The notes: a model not told the origin generated them from the sequence alone. Positions 40,705-49,323 are shown, counted from the stretch's first letter. The stretch is DNA of 64,000 bases from Stentor roeselii (GCA_006503475.1 RSEH01000112.1:62001-126000); one strand, 5' to 3'. Numbers and translations: made by a program.

Positions 40705-40717
40705 TTATAATCTAACA

Positions 40718-41323
40718 TTAAAGTGTCTTAGATTTACTCATCTCGACTCCTAAGGCGAATGTGTAGACCCGGGAGTCTAATGAGTAGTTTTTTTCTTTGC
40801 ATAGATCTGTCAGGTAGCTTAAAATGCCTTCTAAGGGGATCAGCTCTACTTTGATTGACTCCCCTGGGTCTAGGCTTTGTACTGGGTTCTTGTTTTCGGT
40901 GGTGTCCAGGTCAACATCTATCCTAACCAGCAAGTTGCTTTCATTACTTTTCCAAGGATCATTAAAAGAGACCATGCCCACCCACTTGACGTGTTCAGCC
41001 CTTGCAACAAATCCAGTTTCTTCCTTCAACTCTCGAATAGCAGCAGCTTTCAAATCAGTTTCATGTTCTTCAATCATGCCTGCTGGGAACTCAATAACCC
41101 ATTGATTAACAGGTATTCTGAAAGTAGCAATAGTGACGACCTTCTCCTCTCCACCTTTGCTAACCTTGGCCAAGATACCTACTCCATCAGGTTCATTCAA
41201 ACTTTTCTTAAAAGGTCTTTCAACGAATTCCCAAACGCCAGCGACGTCCTTATTTTTGAACTCAGCCCTGTAAAAATTTAGCCACTTTCCAGCATATTGA
41301 AGAGACTTGGTGAGAACTTTCAT
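40718..41323 (-). CDS. NUDIX hydrolase, ADP-sugar pyrophosphatase type
   Basis: 201 residues. NUDIX enzymes split nucleoside diphosphates linked to another group; the layout here is most like ADP-ribose/ADP-sugar pyrophosphatases (NUDT5/NUDT14). Core: VVTIATFRIPVNQWVIEFPAG, then the NUDIX box from Gly82 to Phe105 (GMIEEHETDLKAAAIRELKEETGF in two parts: GMIEEHETDLK, AAAIRELKEETGF). REL.EETGF is canonical with its metal-binding glutamates, but one extra residue lies between the first Glu and RE. The family's following FNDPWKSNE region is present. ATG is preceded by TTTATAA. Stop TAA. Confidence 0.88.
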   Translation of the reverse strand: MKVLTKSLQYAGKWLNFYRAEFKNKDVAGVWEFVERPFKKSLNEPDGVGILAKVSKGGEEKVVTIATFRIPVNQWVIEFPAGMIEEHETDLKAAAIRELKEETGFVARAEHVKWVGMVSFNDPWKSNESNLLVRIDVDLDTTENKNPVQSLDPGESIKVELIPLEGILSYLTDLCKEKNYSLDSRVYTFALGVEMSKSKTL

Positions 41324-41339
41324 TTATAAATAATCTAAC

Positions 41340-41690
41340 TGCTGTAATCCACATTTTTTATTATAAATCAATGTTATAATTAATTTTTCATGATAAATCA
41401 CTGAATAATCCACCTGTTTCATTAGAATTTACTTTAAAATCCACTTTTTTCGTTGAAAATCCACTTTTTAATTAAAACTCACTGAAAATTCCCACTTTTT
41501 CATTGAAACTCACTGAAAATACTCCACATTTTTATAAAAACTCACTGAAAATACTCCACATTTTCATTAAAACTCACTGAAAATACCCACTTTTTGATTA
41601 AAACCCTCTAAAAATAATCCAAATTTTCATGAACTCACCGAATAATCCCTCCTTTAATTTCTAACTTCCTAAATAATCCCTCCTTTCATT
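41340..41690. repeat. degenerate ~35-40-bp tandem repeats
   Basis: About nine imperfect copies of a unit like CCACTTTTTCATT(A/G)AAACTCACTGAAAAT, clearest between 41450 and 41600 (CTCACTGAAAAT recurs four times). The array fills the whole spacer between the MutL gene's stop and the NUDIX start. It is strongly G-poor on the + strand. Confidence 0.8.
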
Positions 41691-43887
41691 AATAATTCAT
41701 TAAAAAACTATAATCAACCTTCTTCCTTCTCAAGTTAAAGTCTTGCTCGATCAACAACTTGATCGTAGGGCGACCATGAGGACAATTCCAAGGCCGGTCA
41801 AGTCCATTCAAGTTCTTCACAATTTCCTTCATCTTCAACATCGACAGGTCAGTCCCAATCATGACCGCTTTTCGACAAGCTCTGGACGCGAACATATCTC
41901 TAAACTTTTTACATCTAATAGCCTGCGCCAAGTCTTTTTTATCAACAATTCCAGAAAATTCCTTCAATTTCAAGAAAGACTCATAAAAATCCTCTACTCC
42001 AAACACAACATTAAAAGAAAAAGGAAAACTTTGAATAGAAAAACGTGAACCTTCAGGATTTTCTTCTTTAAAAACTAAAGAAAATCCATTTTCTTTGAAA
42101 ATTTCTAAATTTTCAAGTAAAAAAATTTCGTCACAAGCAGAAAGGTTGAGTCTTTGAGGGACTATCAGAGGTTGTGAATGGATTTCTGTTGATTTTTGAA
42201 GTGTTTCGAATAAAAACTTCTCATCTGCTGCATGTTGGTCGATTATGAAGAGTTTTGAAGACTTCTGAGCGATGATGAAGCCTTTGTTGAATTGTCCTTT
42301 TATGTCGAGGTCGAGGAACTCGGACTTGTGGAAGTTTTGGAAGATGTCTTTTGAAAGGTTACTTTTTGATGATGTAGGAGGAAAGGACTTGGTTGAAAGT
42401 TTGATGGAGGAGGATGATATGGAGGATAAGGTCCAATTAAACTGCAGGTAAAGTTTTTCGTTTATTTCTTTGGTGTAGGGTAATGCAGATGCTTCGAGGA
42501 CTGGGAATTGATTGTGAGTTGTTTTAAATGAATCGATTTCTTTTAGATTTTTTTGAACTGATGATAGTTCTGGAGATTTATTTGGTATTGAGAAGTTTAG
42601 AAGATTATTTGAATCAATGGGGAGATCTGGACTGGAACTTTCAAAGGACTGCAAGGATTTCAAAGAATTTAACATCTGAATGCTTGAAACATTTAAAGGA
42701 CTACCTGAAATAACACCCTGAGTCTTTTCCTTTAATCCTGAAAGATTCTTCCCATTATTCAACTTGGCATCAAAGTTACTTTCATTTCTAACCTTCTGAA
42801 AGTTCAGCGGCAAAACCTGAACTTCTTTTTTTTCCTGCACTTCAACCTTATTTTTCCTTAAACTATCAACACCCTGTACAAAAGTCTTCAAAGGTACTTC
42901 TTCAGTCCAACTCTGCAAAACATGACGAAAAAAATCATTAAAAAACTGAAGAATTTCCTTTTCATCCTCAACAAGTACAGTCATTTTATCAACACTGACA
43001 TTAACATCAAGTCCTCGAGGAACATTCAAAAACAAAATAAAGCTCCAAGTTTTTTTAAACTCAGAAAAAACAAGGTTCATTGATTCCAGCAAAACCTTTG
43101 GGGGGTTGACGAGTCTTCCATTCACAAAACAAAGAACCAGTTTCTTTTTCAAGTCAAAATTCGGGTTAGACATAGTCATCTCAGCTTTAATCCCATTACG
43201 ATCCAATGAAAACGTCTTAAACTTCGAAAGAGTCTCACTTCCTAAAATCCCTCGAAGTTTAACCTGCAAAGAACTGGCAGCGACTGCAGGAATCAACTGA
43301 ATTTTTTTATCATTCACAGAATTTTCTAAAGAGATCTTCTTGTTAAAGTAGAAAATATTATAAGACTGGACTAATTCAGTCACTTTTCTTATATAAAGGT
43401 CTTTTTTTTGCATCAAGTCCTGTGATCGGATAGGATTTCCGAAGAAAATATTAGAAACTAGAATTTTTGTACCTTTTAAAAGATTCGATCTTCCCGTGCT
43501 TCGAATCGCGCCGTCTTGAATTGTAAGGCTCCAACCTTCTGAGTCTTCTAAATGACGGGTCTCGATAGTTAAACTCGCGATTTTTGAGATAGAAAAAAGA
43601 GCCACTCCTCGAAAACCTAATGTTTTTAATGAGCTCATATCTGAAGAGTCTTCCAGCTTTGAAGTGCAACCTTGACGGCAAACTGAACTCATGTTCTCTG
43701 ATTTGATTCCAGTACCGTTGTCTTGAATGATTATTCCGTTTTTACCGCTTTCTTGGATTTTTATCTCGATTGTGTCTGCTCCGGAGTCTAGAGAGTTTTC
43801 GAGAAGTTCTTTTATGATTGTGACGATGTCTTGGATGTTGTATTGAGCGATTATTTGGTTTGAGGATGATTTTGGAAGCAGGTTCAT
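41689..43887 (-). CDS. PMS2: MutL homologue, PMS2/yeast Pms1 type mismatch-repair protein
   Basis: 732 residues. MutL-alpha partner of MLH1 that nicks the mismatched strand. The N-terminal GHKL ATPase is complete: IKELLENSLDSGADTIEI, IQDNGTGIKSENM, KTLGFRGVALFSIS and KGTKILVSNIFFGNP. The middle is a Ser/Asn-rich linker. The C-terminal endonuclease site is intact: DQHAADEKFLFE starting at Asp550, ACRKAVMIG, and CPHGRP near the end; these metal-site motifs mark PMS2-type and exclude MLH1. Somewhat shorter than human PMS2 through its linker. No intron needed. Stop TAA. Confidence 0.95.
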   Translation of the reverse strand: MNLLPKSSSNQIIAQYNIQDIVTIIKELLENSLDSGADTIEIKIQESGKNGIIIQDNGTGIKSENMSSVCRQGCTSKLEDSSDMSSLKTLGFRGVALFSISKIASLTIETRHLEDSEGWSLTIQDGAIRSTGRSNLLKGTKILVSNIFFGNPIRSQDLMQKKDLYIRKVTELVQSYNIFYFNKKISLENSVNDKKIQLIPAVAASSLQVKLRGILGSETLSKFKTFSLDRNGIKAEMTMSNPNFDLKKKLVLCFVNGRLVNPPKVLLESMNLVFSEFKKTWSFILFLNVPRGLDVNVSVDKMTVLVEDEKEILQFFNDFFRHVLQSWTEEVPLKTFVQGVDSLRKNKVEVQEKKEVQVLPLNFQKVRNESNFDAKLNNGKNLSGLKEKTQGVISGSPLNVSSIQMLNSLKSLQSFESSSPDLPIDSNNLLNFSIPNKSPELSSVQKNLKEIDSFKTTHNQFPVLEASALPYTKEINEKLYLQFNWTLSSISSSSIKLSTKSFPPTSSKSNLSKDIFQNFHKSEFLDLDIKGQFNKGFIIAQKSSKLFIIDQHAADEKFLFETLQKSTEIHSQPLIVPQRLNLSACDEIFLLENLEIFKENGFSLVFKEENPEGSRFSIQSFPFSFNVVFGVEDFYESFLKLKEFSGIVDKKDLAQAIRCKKFRDMFASRACRKAVMIGTDLSMLKMKEIVKNLNGLDRPWNCPHGRPTIKLLIEQDFNLRRKKVDYSFLMNY

Positions 43888-44695
43888 TGTTGAATTTTAG
43901 AGGGTTTTAATGATTATGAGGGAAATTTAGGGATTTTAGGATTATGGTGGAAATTTTGGGATTTTGGGGGAATTGGGTGGTTTTTAGAGTTAGGGGATCG
44001 TGATTTGGTTTTTTTGGGGTAGATAACTTGATTTTAAATAATTTATTTATATTGTTTAACTTTAAATTATTTATTATTATGGTCTTAGTTGAAAATAATC
44101 AAGTTAAGTGAGTAGATTATTTTTTGCATATTCAGTGAATTTAACTATTCTTAGTTATCAGGATTACAAATGGAATGAAATTCTGTGAGTCTTTATGATA
44201 ATGAATTAGTTAATATTTTGATACATGTGTTGAAGAATTGTTTCGATGGATAATGTCAAGCGTTTTGGTTCAAGATTGAATAATTCATATTAAATCCTTT
44301 AATATTCTTCATAAATTGCATATTGTGTTCTTATAGCATCGATATTCAAAAGTCTTACGAATTCATTAACTGTATAACCATATAAATTTTATTTGCAATA
44401 CTTTTCAAATTTTCAAAACGACTAAACTTCATCAAATGTGCCTTATCAATAAAAGAAGCATAAATATTTTAAAGTTTGCAAATGTTAAGATATCCTAAGA
44501 TGAGCATGCAAGTTAGAAGAGATAAACTAACGGCTAGCAATATCCGAATCCACTCAATATTCCCTCACTCCAGTAAAATTTATTCAAATTATAACAAACA
44601 ATTGTTATACCTCCATTTTCGAGCTTATAATGCAATTTTCTCATAAATCCATTTCCATAACCCAACATAATCTAAACCTAAACCAAGTACTTACA
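43888..44695. other. intergenic, nothing recognised
   Basis: 808 bp. The first 140 bases are G/T-rich on the + strand (C/A-rich on the sense strand of the MutL gene), the usual leader signature. The rest is AT-rich with nothing recognised. Confidence 0.5.
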
Positions 44696-44953
44696 TTAAA
44701 AAACCTTACAAAAACCCTTCTTCTCAACCCCAACTTCCAACTGTGCATTTTCATAAATCCCAGCTTTCAAGACCTCCAACTCAAAAGGCAACCTTCTGCC
44801 ATTAAAGTAAATAACAAGTTCATTAGCATCAAAAGCTTTAAACTTCAACGTAAGTAAAGTAATAACATGATCAACTGTATAATTCAAGTCAATATCAAAC
44901 ATACTGACCGGGAAGTCAATTTCATCCTGTTTCGGTTTAAGAATGATAATCAT
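44696..44953 (-). CDS. small ubiquitin-like protein
   Basis: 85 residues that follow the ubiquitin fold: IIILKPKQDEIDFPVSMFDI (strands 1-2), VDHVITLLTLKFKAF (helix), ELVIYFNGRRLPFE (strand 3; compare LIFAGKQLED), VLKAGIYENAQLEVGV (3-10 turn and strand 5; compare LSDYNIQKESTLHLVL). It ends KKGFCKVF without a diglycine, so it is probably a stand-alone ubiquitin-like adaptor rather than a conjugated tag. No known orthologue was recognised. It is divergent from the U4 gene 125 bp away. Stop TAA. Confidence 0.72.
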   Translation of the reverse strand: MIIILKPKQDEIDFPVSMFDIDLNYTVDHVITLLTLKFKAFDANELVIYFNGRRLPFELEVLKAGIYENAQLEVGVEKKGFCKVF

Positions 44954-45078
44954 CTATTAATTATATACCTCCTTAAATGGATTTTAATTCCCGATATCAT
45001 CTCTTCAGTCTCTCCTCGAACCGTCCCATACCAAAACCAGAAAAAAATAGTATTTCTACTGAGATCGAAACAAAGGCT
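44954..45078 (+). promoter_or_regulatory. U4 snRNA upstream region
   Basis: 125 bp between the ubiquitin-like gene's start and the U4 5' end. It should hold the snRNA promoter. A C-rich block (CCGTCCCATACCAAAACC, near 45023) could be a proximal element, but I know no consensus for this organism, so this is only a location. Confidence 0.3.
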
Positions 45079-45205
45079 AACCTTGTGCTAGGGGCAATAT
45101 CGCAGCAAGTGAAGGCTCTCTGATGCGCGATGATGCTGGTTGAAAATTAATCCAACCCGTGGTTTGTTTCTAACAACTCAATTTCTGGCAGGTCTCTGAC
45201 CTCTT
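45079..45205 (+). ncRNA. U4: U4 spliceosomal snRNA
   Basis: About 127 nt with the U4 landmarks in order. CTTGTGCTAGGGGCAATATC matches the U4 5' end (U6-pairing stem II). The 5' stem-loop lies at 45099-45131, with ATCGC pairing GCGAT, and encloses AGTGAAGG/CTGATG, which fit the 15.5K-binding kink-turn. GATGCTGGTTGAAAA follows (U6-pairing stem I). Then come CCAACCCGTGG, the Sm site AATTTCTGG (45180-45188), and a 3' hairpin AGGTC-TCT-GACCT (45190-45202). The ends are approximate. It is tail-to-tail with VAMP7. It would act in the U4/U6.U5 tri-snRNP that removes the tiny introns seen here. Confidence 0.92.
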
Positions 45206-45247
45206 TAAACTAACAGAAACCAAATATCAAATGATTAAATCTAATCC

Positions 45248-45943
45248 TTATTTGCATTTATCAAAACTAAACCCTCCACAGACAATGAGTAGAATAATAA
45301 AAACAATGACCTGTCTAGTTGTTACGAGGATGATTCCAATAAGTAATAAAGTGTACTTCACGTTTTTCCACCACATATGTCTTTTCACCTTCGTGGCCTA
45401 AGTGAACCTCACAGTTTTTCTCATACTCACAGAACTATCACTCAGTGCATGGGACTTGTTGACAAGAAGTTCAATTCTTTCTCCTCTATCAAGAATCTTG
45501 TCAAGGTTTTCCTTCATAATGTCCATTGTCTGTCCAATATTTCTTTTAACTGCATCAATCTTTTCAGAGTCACTTGCATTGTTAAAGTAATTCATCCTCT
45601 GCTTGATAGTCTCTCCAAATTCAGCATTAATCGCATAAGCTCTTAAATTATGAATGGAATTTCCATACTTCTCAAAGAAACGGTCTTTCATGTCGAATAA
45701 AAACGTGTAAGCAGTTCGATTGTTGAAAGCCGCGTCAGTCATACAGAGGAAAGTGAAGCCATTTTCATTGTTGTAGTGAAAGATGTACTTGTTTTCATAT
45801 ACGTAACTTGTAGAAGTCCCTTTCCTGATCTTTTGAAGGATTTTCTGAGCGATTAAATTGAAGTTGCCTTCTGCCAGGGCTACTTCGGCCAAGGGTGTCG
45901 TGTTTGAATCACTTGCGATGACTGAGTAGATGATGCTTGCCAT
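45248..45943 (-). CDS. VAMP7: VAMP7-type longin R-SNARE, two 15-nt introns
   Basis: Without splicing the frame ends before any membrane anchor. Removing 15 nt at 45398-45412 and 15 nt at 45311-45325 gives 221 residues with the full VAMP7 plan. These are a longin domain (1-115: IIYSVIASDSNTTPLAEVAL, YVYENKYIFHYNNENGFTFLC) and an R-SNARE helix with its central Arg (DKILDRGERIELLVNKS, about 120-178). Next come the juxtamembrane HMWWKNVKYT and a C-terminal hydrophobic span (LLLIGIILVIVFIILLIVCG). It drives fusion at late endosomes, lysosomes or the contractile-vacuole system. Stop TAA. Confidence 0.95.
45311..45325 (-). other. 15-nt intron 2 of VAMP7
   Basis: GTAACAACTAGACAG on the minus strand. 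It is in frame and would encode VTTRQ in the middle of the membrane span; removal makes the span continuous (IIL|VIVF). It has A at position 10. Confidence 0.85.
45398..45412 (-). other. 15-nt intron 1 of VAMP7
   Basis: GTGAGGTTCACTTAG on the minus strand. It ends in an in-frame TAG; removal joins SMRKT to ATKVKRHMWW. It has A at position 10. Confidence 0.92.
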
Positions 45944-45956
45944 ATTATTTCAACAC

Positions 45957-46931
45957 TTAAGAGAATATTTTAGAGATTATGATAAGGACTAACACGAATA
46001 GAAAGGCGTATAAAGGGAATGAGGATGATGATGTTTTGCTTATTTTCGTGTGATTTCGACAGGGTGTCTTGTTCTGGGTGAATGAATTGATTATTAAAAG
46101 ACGTGAGTTCTCTGAATCACTTTTGAATGCTTTTACTTGTTGATCTAATGGAAGGTTTAACACGGTTAGGATGAAAAAACTTGTAATTGAACTTTTACTG
46201 GAAAATGTTCGCAAGGATATTGACTCTCGCTCTGTTAGTTTTGAAATGCAGGACTCGGTGAAGGAGAGGACTGATGATTCTAAATCAGGGTCTATTTGGC
46301 ATGGAATGTCTGGGAGAATCGTGTTTGGAACCTCGTAGAGTGATTGGTCGTGGAGTTGGGAAAGAGATAACTCGGAGAGGGTTAAGGAGTATTGAGGTGG
46401 ATCTATTCTTCTCAGAATCACTGGATCCATTCGTGATGTACAAGTCGCAGAAACTACTGTCTTTCGGTCCAGCTGCTGAAATGATTTGAATGTTGAAGCC
46501 CAAGAAATCCACTGCGAACATACATTTGATATCACTGAAAATGACTTCCCTGGTTGAAGGTTCTGAAACAAGATCTGATATTTTTCTTCTTCAAGATCCA
46601 TATAAAAGGTAGTCCCAGGAAAAGTAACAAAATCCTTAACAAAAACAACAGGCAAAGTAGTAGGTTTCAAATTCTTCACCTTTTCCTTTTCCTTCTCTTC
46701 CTCTCTCCTATTCTTAACCTCTTCAGGAAACCTTTTCTCAACAATATTCTGCAAAACAAAGCTCTGATTAACCCTAAGTAAACTTCCAAGCCCTTTCCTA
46801 CAAATAGGGCAAAACTTATACGCCTGAAAAGACTTTTCAATACAACTCTTACAATAAGTATGTCCACATTCCGTAGTAACAGGAGCGAACAAGACCTTGA
46901 AACAAAGAGGACACTTAAGGTCTTCTTCCAT
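45957..46931 (-). CDS. RING finger + LON-like domain protein with C-terminal membrane anchor
   Basis: 324 residues. A canonical C3HC4 RING occupies residues 7-44 (Cys7, 10, 22, His24, Cys27, 30, 41, 44), followed by LPVVFVKDFVTFPGTTF, YQILFQNLQPGKSFSV, and much later FFILTVLNLPLDQQVKAF, which together resemble the substrate-binding LON N-domain of LONRF E3 ligases. The middle of the domain is poorly conserved. The last 20 residues are hydrophobic (LYAFLFVLVLIIIS), predicting a tail anchor in ER or mitochondrial outer membrane, unusual for LONRF proteins. The start is 13 bp upstream-adjacent to VAMP7's start side on the same strand. Stop TAA. Confidence 0.8.
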   Translation of the reverse strand: MEEDLKCPLCFKVLFAPVTTECGHTYCKSCIEKSFQAYKFCPICRKGLGSLLRVNQSFVLQNIVEKRFPEEVKNRREEEKEKEKVKNLKPTTLPVVFVKDFVTFPGTTFYMDLEEEKYQILFQNLQPGKSFSVISNVCSQWISWASTFKSFQQLDRKTVVSATCTSRMDPVILRRIDPPQYSLTLSELSLSQLHDQSLYEVPNTILPDIPCQIDPDLESSVLSFTESCISKLTERESISLRTFSSKSSITSFFILTVLNLPLDQQVKAFKSDSENSRLLIINSFTQNKTPCRNHTKISKTSSSSFPLYAFLFVLVLIIISKIFS

Positions 46932-46960
46932 ATATATTAGAAAATTCTTCGAATAATTAA

Positions 46961-47230
46961 CTAGCCTGACTTAAACAGAAGAATAGCGACCTGCCCAAGG
47001 TAGAAGTAAATGAAATGTCTAGTCTCATGCGTGACATAAGATCCAAAATTCCTTCCTACAATGCAATGCCAAGTCGGGTTGTACTTCTTATCAAATTCTT
47101 TCTTGATATAAGCCGCGATGTCCTTTTCAATATTAAACCTTTCCATAGCTTGATTCGCGCAATCAACTGCATCTTGTTGCATCTCTTCAGACATGTCAGC
47201 ATTCTTGATCACAGCTTTTCGTTCAGCCAT
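46961..47230 (-). CDS. DYNLL1: dynein light chain LC8
   Basis: 89 residues, the exact length of LC8, a hub protein that dimerises and clamps short peptides in dynein intermediate chains and many other partners. Near-perfect family text: [73 protein letters not shown]. Its ATG (preceded by GCTATAAAT) is only 8 bp downstream of... the upstream WD40 gene's stop codon on the same strand. In a ciliate it would serve cytoplasmic and axonemal dyneins. Stop TAG. Confidence 0.98.
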   Translation of the reverse strand: MAERKAVIKNADMSEEMQQDAVDCANQAMERFNIEKDIAAYIKKEFDKKYNPTWHCIVGRNFGSYVTHETRHFIYFYLGQVAILLFKSG

Positions 47231-47238
47231 ATTTATAG

Positions 47239-48438
47239 CTAGTTACTAATTTCAACTTCTTTATCAGCAACACCCAGTCGTAGACTTTCACTTGTAAACA
47301 AAGTATGAGACATCTGCCAAACTTGCAGCATGTTATCTTCACTTACAGAGGACATTAAAAAGTGATCATTCGGGTTCCAGCTGAAATCGCTTATTCTTCC
47401 TGTGTGGCCATTGTGACTGAAAAGGACTTCTGGGGGCAGGTCGTCTTGTGAGTCGCAATTTAAACGTCCTAAGTCCCAAAGAAGTACTTTTCTGTCATTT
47501 GAGACTGAAGCGAGGATACTCATGCTAAACGGCGCCCATGATACTTTATGGACGGTATCTTGGTGATAATCAAGACTCACTAATTTTTTTCCCATGTTTC
47601 TTGTATCCCAAATGGCGACACTTTTATCATTCGAGGCAGTTGCCAAGAGATACTCGTCATGTTTATTGAAATCGACAGAGTTTATTTCATGGATGTGAGC
47701 CTCGATCACATGACTGGGTGTTCCTTGTCGAAGGTCCCAAAGAATGATTTTTCGGTCATCCCCAGCAGATGCCAGCAAATTTTGGTAAAACTCGCTGAAG
47801 GAGACGTCTTCGACTATGTTTGAATGCCAGACTAGAATATTTGAGTTTTTTTGAGTTGTCAAGTCCCAGATGCAGACGTTGTGGTCGTCGGAACCACTTG
47901 CAAGGCAACCTTCGCGAAGACCCGACCAGGCAAGGCCAACACCTTCTTTTGAGTGACCGGTTAGGACTATAGGAGAGTCTTGAATACCTGATAAGACCTT
48001 TTCCCAGTCATTCACGTATACCTGACCTGTTGAACCTTTTGATGCAATTATTGAGTCCTTTTGAGGCATCGCTCGGGCGATGTTGACATCGCCCTCGTGT
48101 GGAAGGGTTATTATGTTCTTTATCTTTGCTTGAGTTGATAGCAGAGGGTCTGTCACTGACTTGTTTAGAAGAACGTCTTCTAAGGGAAGGACTACTGATA
48201 AGATTGATAAAGAGTTCTTGTTGGTGGCACCCACATGATTCGATATCAGCAACTTTTGCAGAGAATGATTCGAGTTGACTTGTTTCGACGTGAGCCAGTC
48301 TACGGTCATCGACGGCCATTCAAGTGACCTAGCAATGAGTAGATCATAAAGCAACGGTGAGTTCTTTTTCCAAGTCTTATACTTCTCATTAGTTGCCTGG
48401 TCTTCAGCTTCTTCCGCACAATCCTGTTCCTCTTTCAT
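47239..48438 (-). CDS. RBBP4: RBBP4/MSI1-type WD40 histone chaperone
   Basis: 399 residues from ATG 48438. The family N-terminal helix ([32 protein letters not shown]) binds histone H4, and seven WD40 blades follow, for example [66 protein letters not shown] and the last [14 protein letters not shown]. Such proteins are shared subunits of CAF-1, HDAC, NURF and PRC2 complexes. A TTG-initiated extension to 48450 is not credible. The divergent C2 gene's ATG begins 12 bp away. Stop TAG. Confidence 0.96.
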   Translation of the reverse strand: MKEEQDCAEEAEDQATNEKYKTWKKNSPLLYDLLIARSLEWPSMTVDWLTSKQVNSNHSLQKLLISNHVGATNKNSLSILSVVLPLEDVLLNKSVTDPLLSTQAKIKNIITLPHEGDVNIARAMPQKDSIIASKGSTGQVYVNDWEKVLSGIQDSPIVLTGHSKEGVGLAWSGLREGCLASGSDDHNVCIWDLTTQKNSNILVWHSNIVEDVSFSEFYQNLLASAGDDRKIILWDLRQGTPSHVIEAHIHEINSVDFNKHDEYLLATASNDKSVAIWDTRNMGKKLVSLDYHQDTVHKVSWAPFSMSILASVSNDRKVLLWDLGRLNCDSQDDLPPEVLFSHNGHTGRISDFSWNPNDHFLMSSVSEDNMLQVWQMSHTLFTSESLRLGVADKEVEISN

Positions 48439-48450
48439 AATTATATTCAA
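48439..48450. promoter_or_regulatory. 12-bp gap between divergent start codons
   Basis: Only 12 bases (AATTATATTCAA) separate the ATG codons of the divergent RBBP4 and C2-domain genes. Any promoter elements must overlap the coding sequences or act at an ultra-short distance. Confidence 0.7.
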
Positions 48451-49323
48451 ATGGCACTCGCAAGGCTAGAGCACGCTTTATTATCAAAGCAGCTTCTCGA
48501 AGCAGAGATCGACAACCAATTATCCGAATTAAGCGAGCACCCAATGCAACTTTCTCTTTTTATCCTCTCAGGAAAAGACTTACAGCCTTCAATTCACGGG
48601 AAAGTCCATCGTTGCTTCAAGTTCACTTTAGATTCACAGATATTCGAGTCAAAAGTCGCCACTTGTGAAGGAGTTTCCCAGACCGCCACCTGGAATGAAG
48701 CTTTTTTACTTCCTGTCAAATCGACTGAAACCTGCTTGAAACTCGTTTATATTGAACAGGAAACTTCAGCAAAGCCTCTTGGAGGAGTCGTGATTAAATT
48801 AAGTGGCTTCAGTGACCAGAAGCGACATGACGGGTGGTACGACTTGGGATGTGGAAAGGTCAGACTTGCTCTTAGGTTCATTCATAATGCAGGACTTTTA
48901 CTCAAGGAGTACTTAAAAGTACTTTCTGAATCGATTTTAAAAAATGAAGAATTGATTGAAAAGTCGAGGTTTTTAGAACAGGATACAAGAATTCTGAGGA
49001 TTTATTTAAAGTGCAGGACTTGGATTGTATCAAGATTGGTTCAAGATGCAAGAAGTTGTAGAGAGAGTTGGGTTAATTGTTTGAAGAAAGAGGATGATAG
49101 GGGAATTGCTTTGAGTGAAGAGGGTGAATCGGAAGCGAATAATGAGGATTTGGAAAGTTTTATTAAGAAATTAGATCAGGAGATGAAAGAAAATATTAGC
49201 TTTCCAGTGATATGTTCAAAGGATCATGATAGTTCTTTAAACTTTTCGAATAGTGATGTGCCTCCTTATATTGAAGCTGCGGAAAAGACTTGTAAGAGAA
49301 GGATTCCTATTAAGAGATACTAA
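48451..49323 (+). CDS. C2-domain protein
   Basis: 290 residues. About 30-150 form a C2 domain, a membrane- or protein-binding beta sandwich: MQLSLFILSGKDLQ, RCFKFTLDSQIFESKV, TATWNEAFLLPV, LKLVYIEQE, and the closing DGWYDLGCGKVRLALRF. The calcium-binding aspartates of loops 1 and 3 are mostly absent, so calcium-dependent lipid binding is unlikely. The rest is helical and charged with an acidic stretch (SEEGESEANNEDLES). No clear orthologue. Followed after 25 bp by the CaaX peptide gene. Stop TAA. Confidence 0.8.
   Translation: MALARLEHALLSKQLLEAEIDNQLSELSEHPMQLSLFILSGKDLQPSIHGKVHRCFKFTLDSQIFESKVATCEGVSQTATWNEAFLLPVKSTETCLKLVYIEQETSAKPLGGVVIKLSGFSDQKRHDGWYDLGCGKVRLALRFIHNAGLLLKEYLKVLSESILKNEELIEKSRFLEQDTRILRIYLKCRTWIVSRLVQDARSCRESWVNCLKKEDDRGIALSEEGESEANNEDLESFIKKLDQEMKENISFPVICSKDHDSSLNFSNSDVPPYIEAAEKTCKRRIPIKRY

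Noticed and set aside
45000-45040. tRNA-like B-box (GGTTCGAGG) on the minus strand upstream of U4
   Set aside because: No acceptor stem, A-box or anticodon arm can be drawn around it.
44867-45091. A + strand 74-codon frame overlapping the U4 5' end
   Set aside because: Its residues have no protein-like pattern, it lies over the ubiquitin-like gene's start and the U4 promoter area, and U4 explains the conserved part.
46285-46521. Alternative 78-codon frame inside the RING-LON gene that looked like the true LON core
   Set aside because: It would need two frame changes with no 15/16-nt introns to make them, while the main frame stays open through the same stretch and ends in a good LON-like and anchor region.
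48439-48450. Four-residue N-terminal extension of the RBBP4-type protein
   Set aside because: It would have to start at TTG; the ATG at 48438 gives the family-typical N-terminus.
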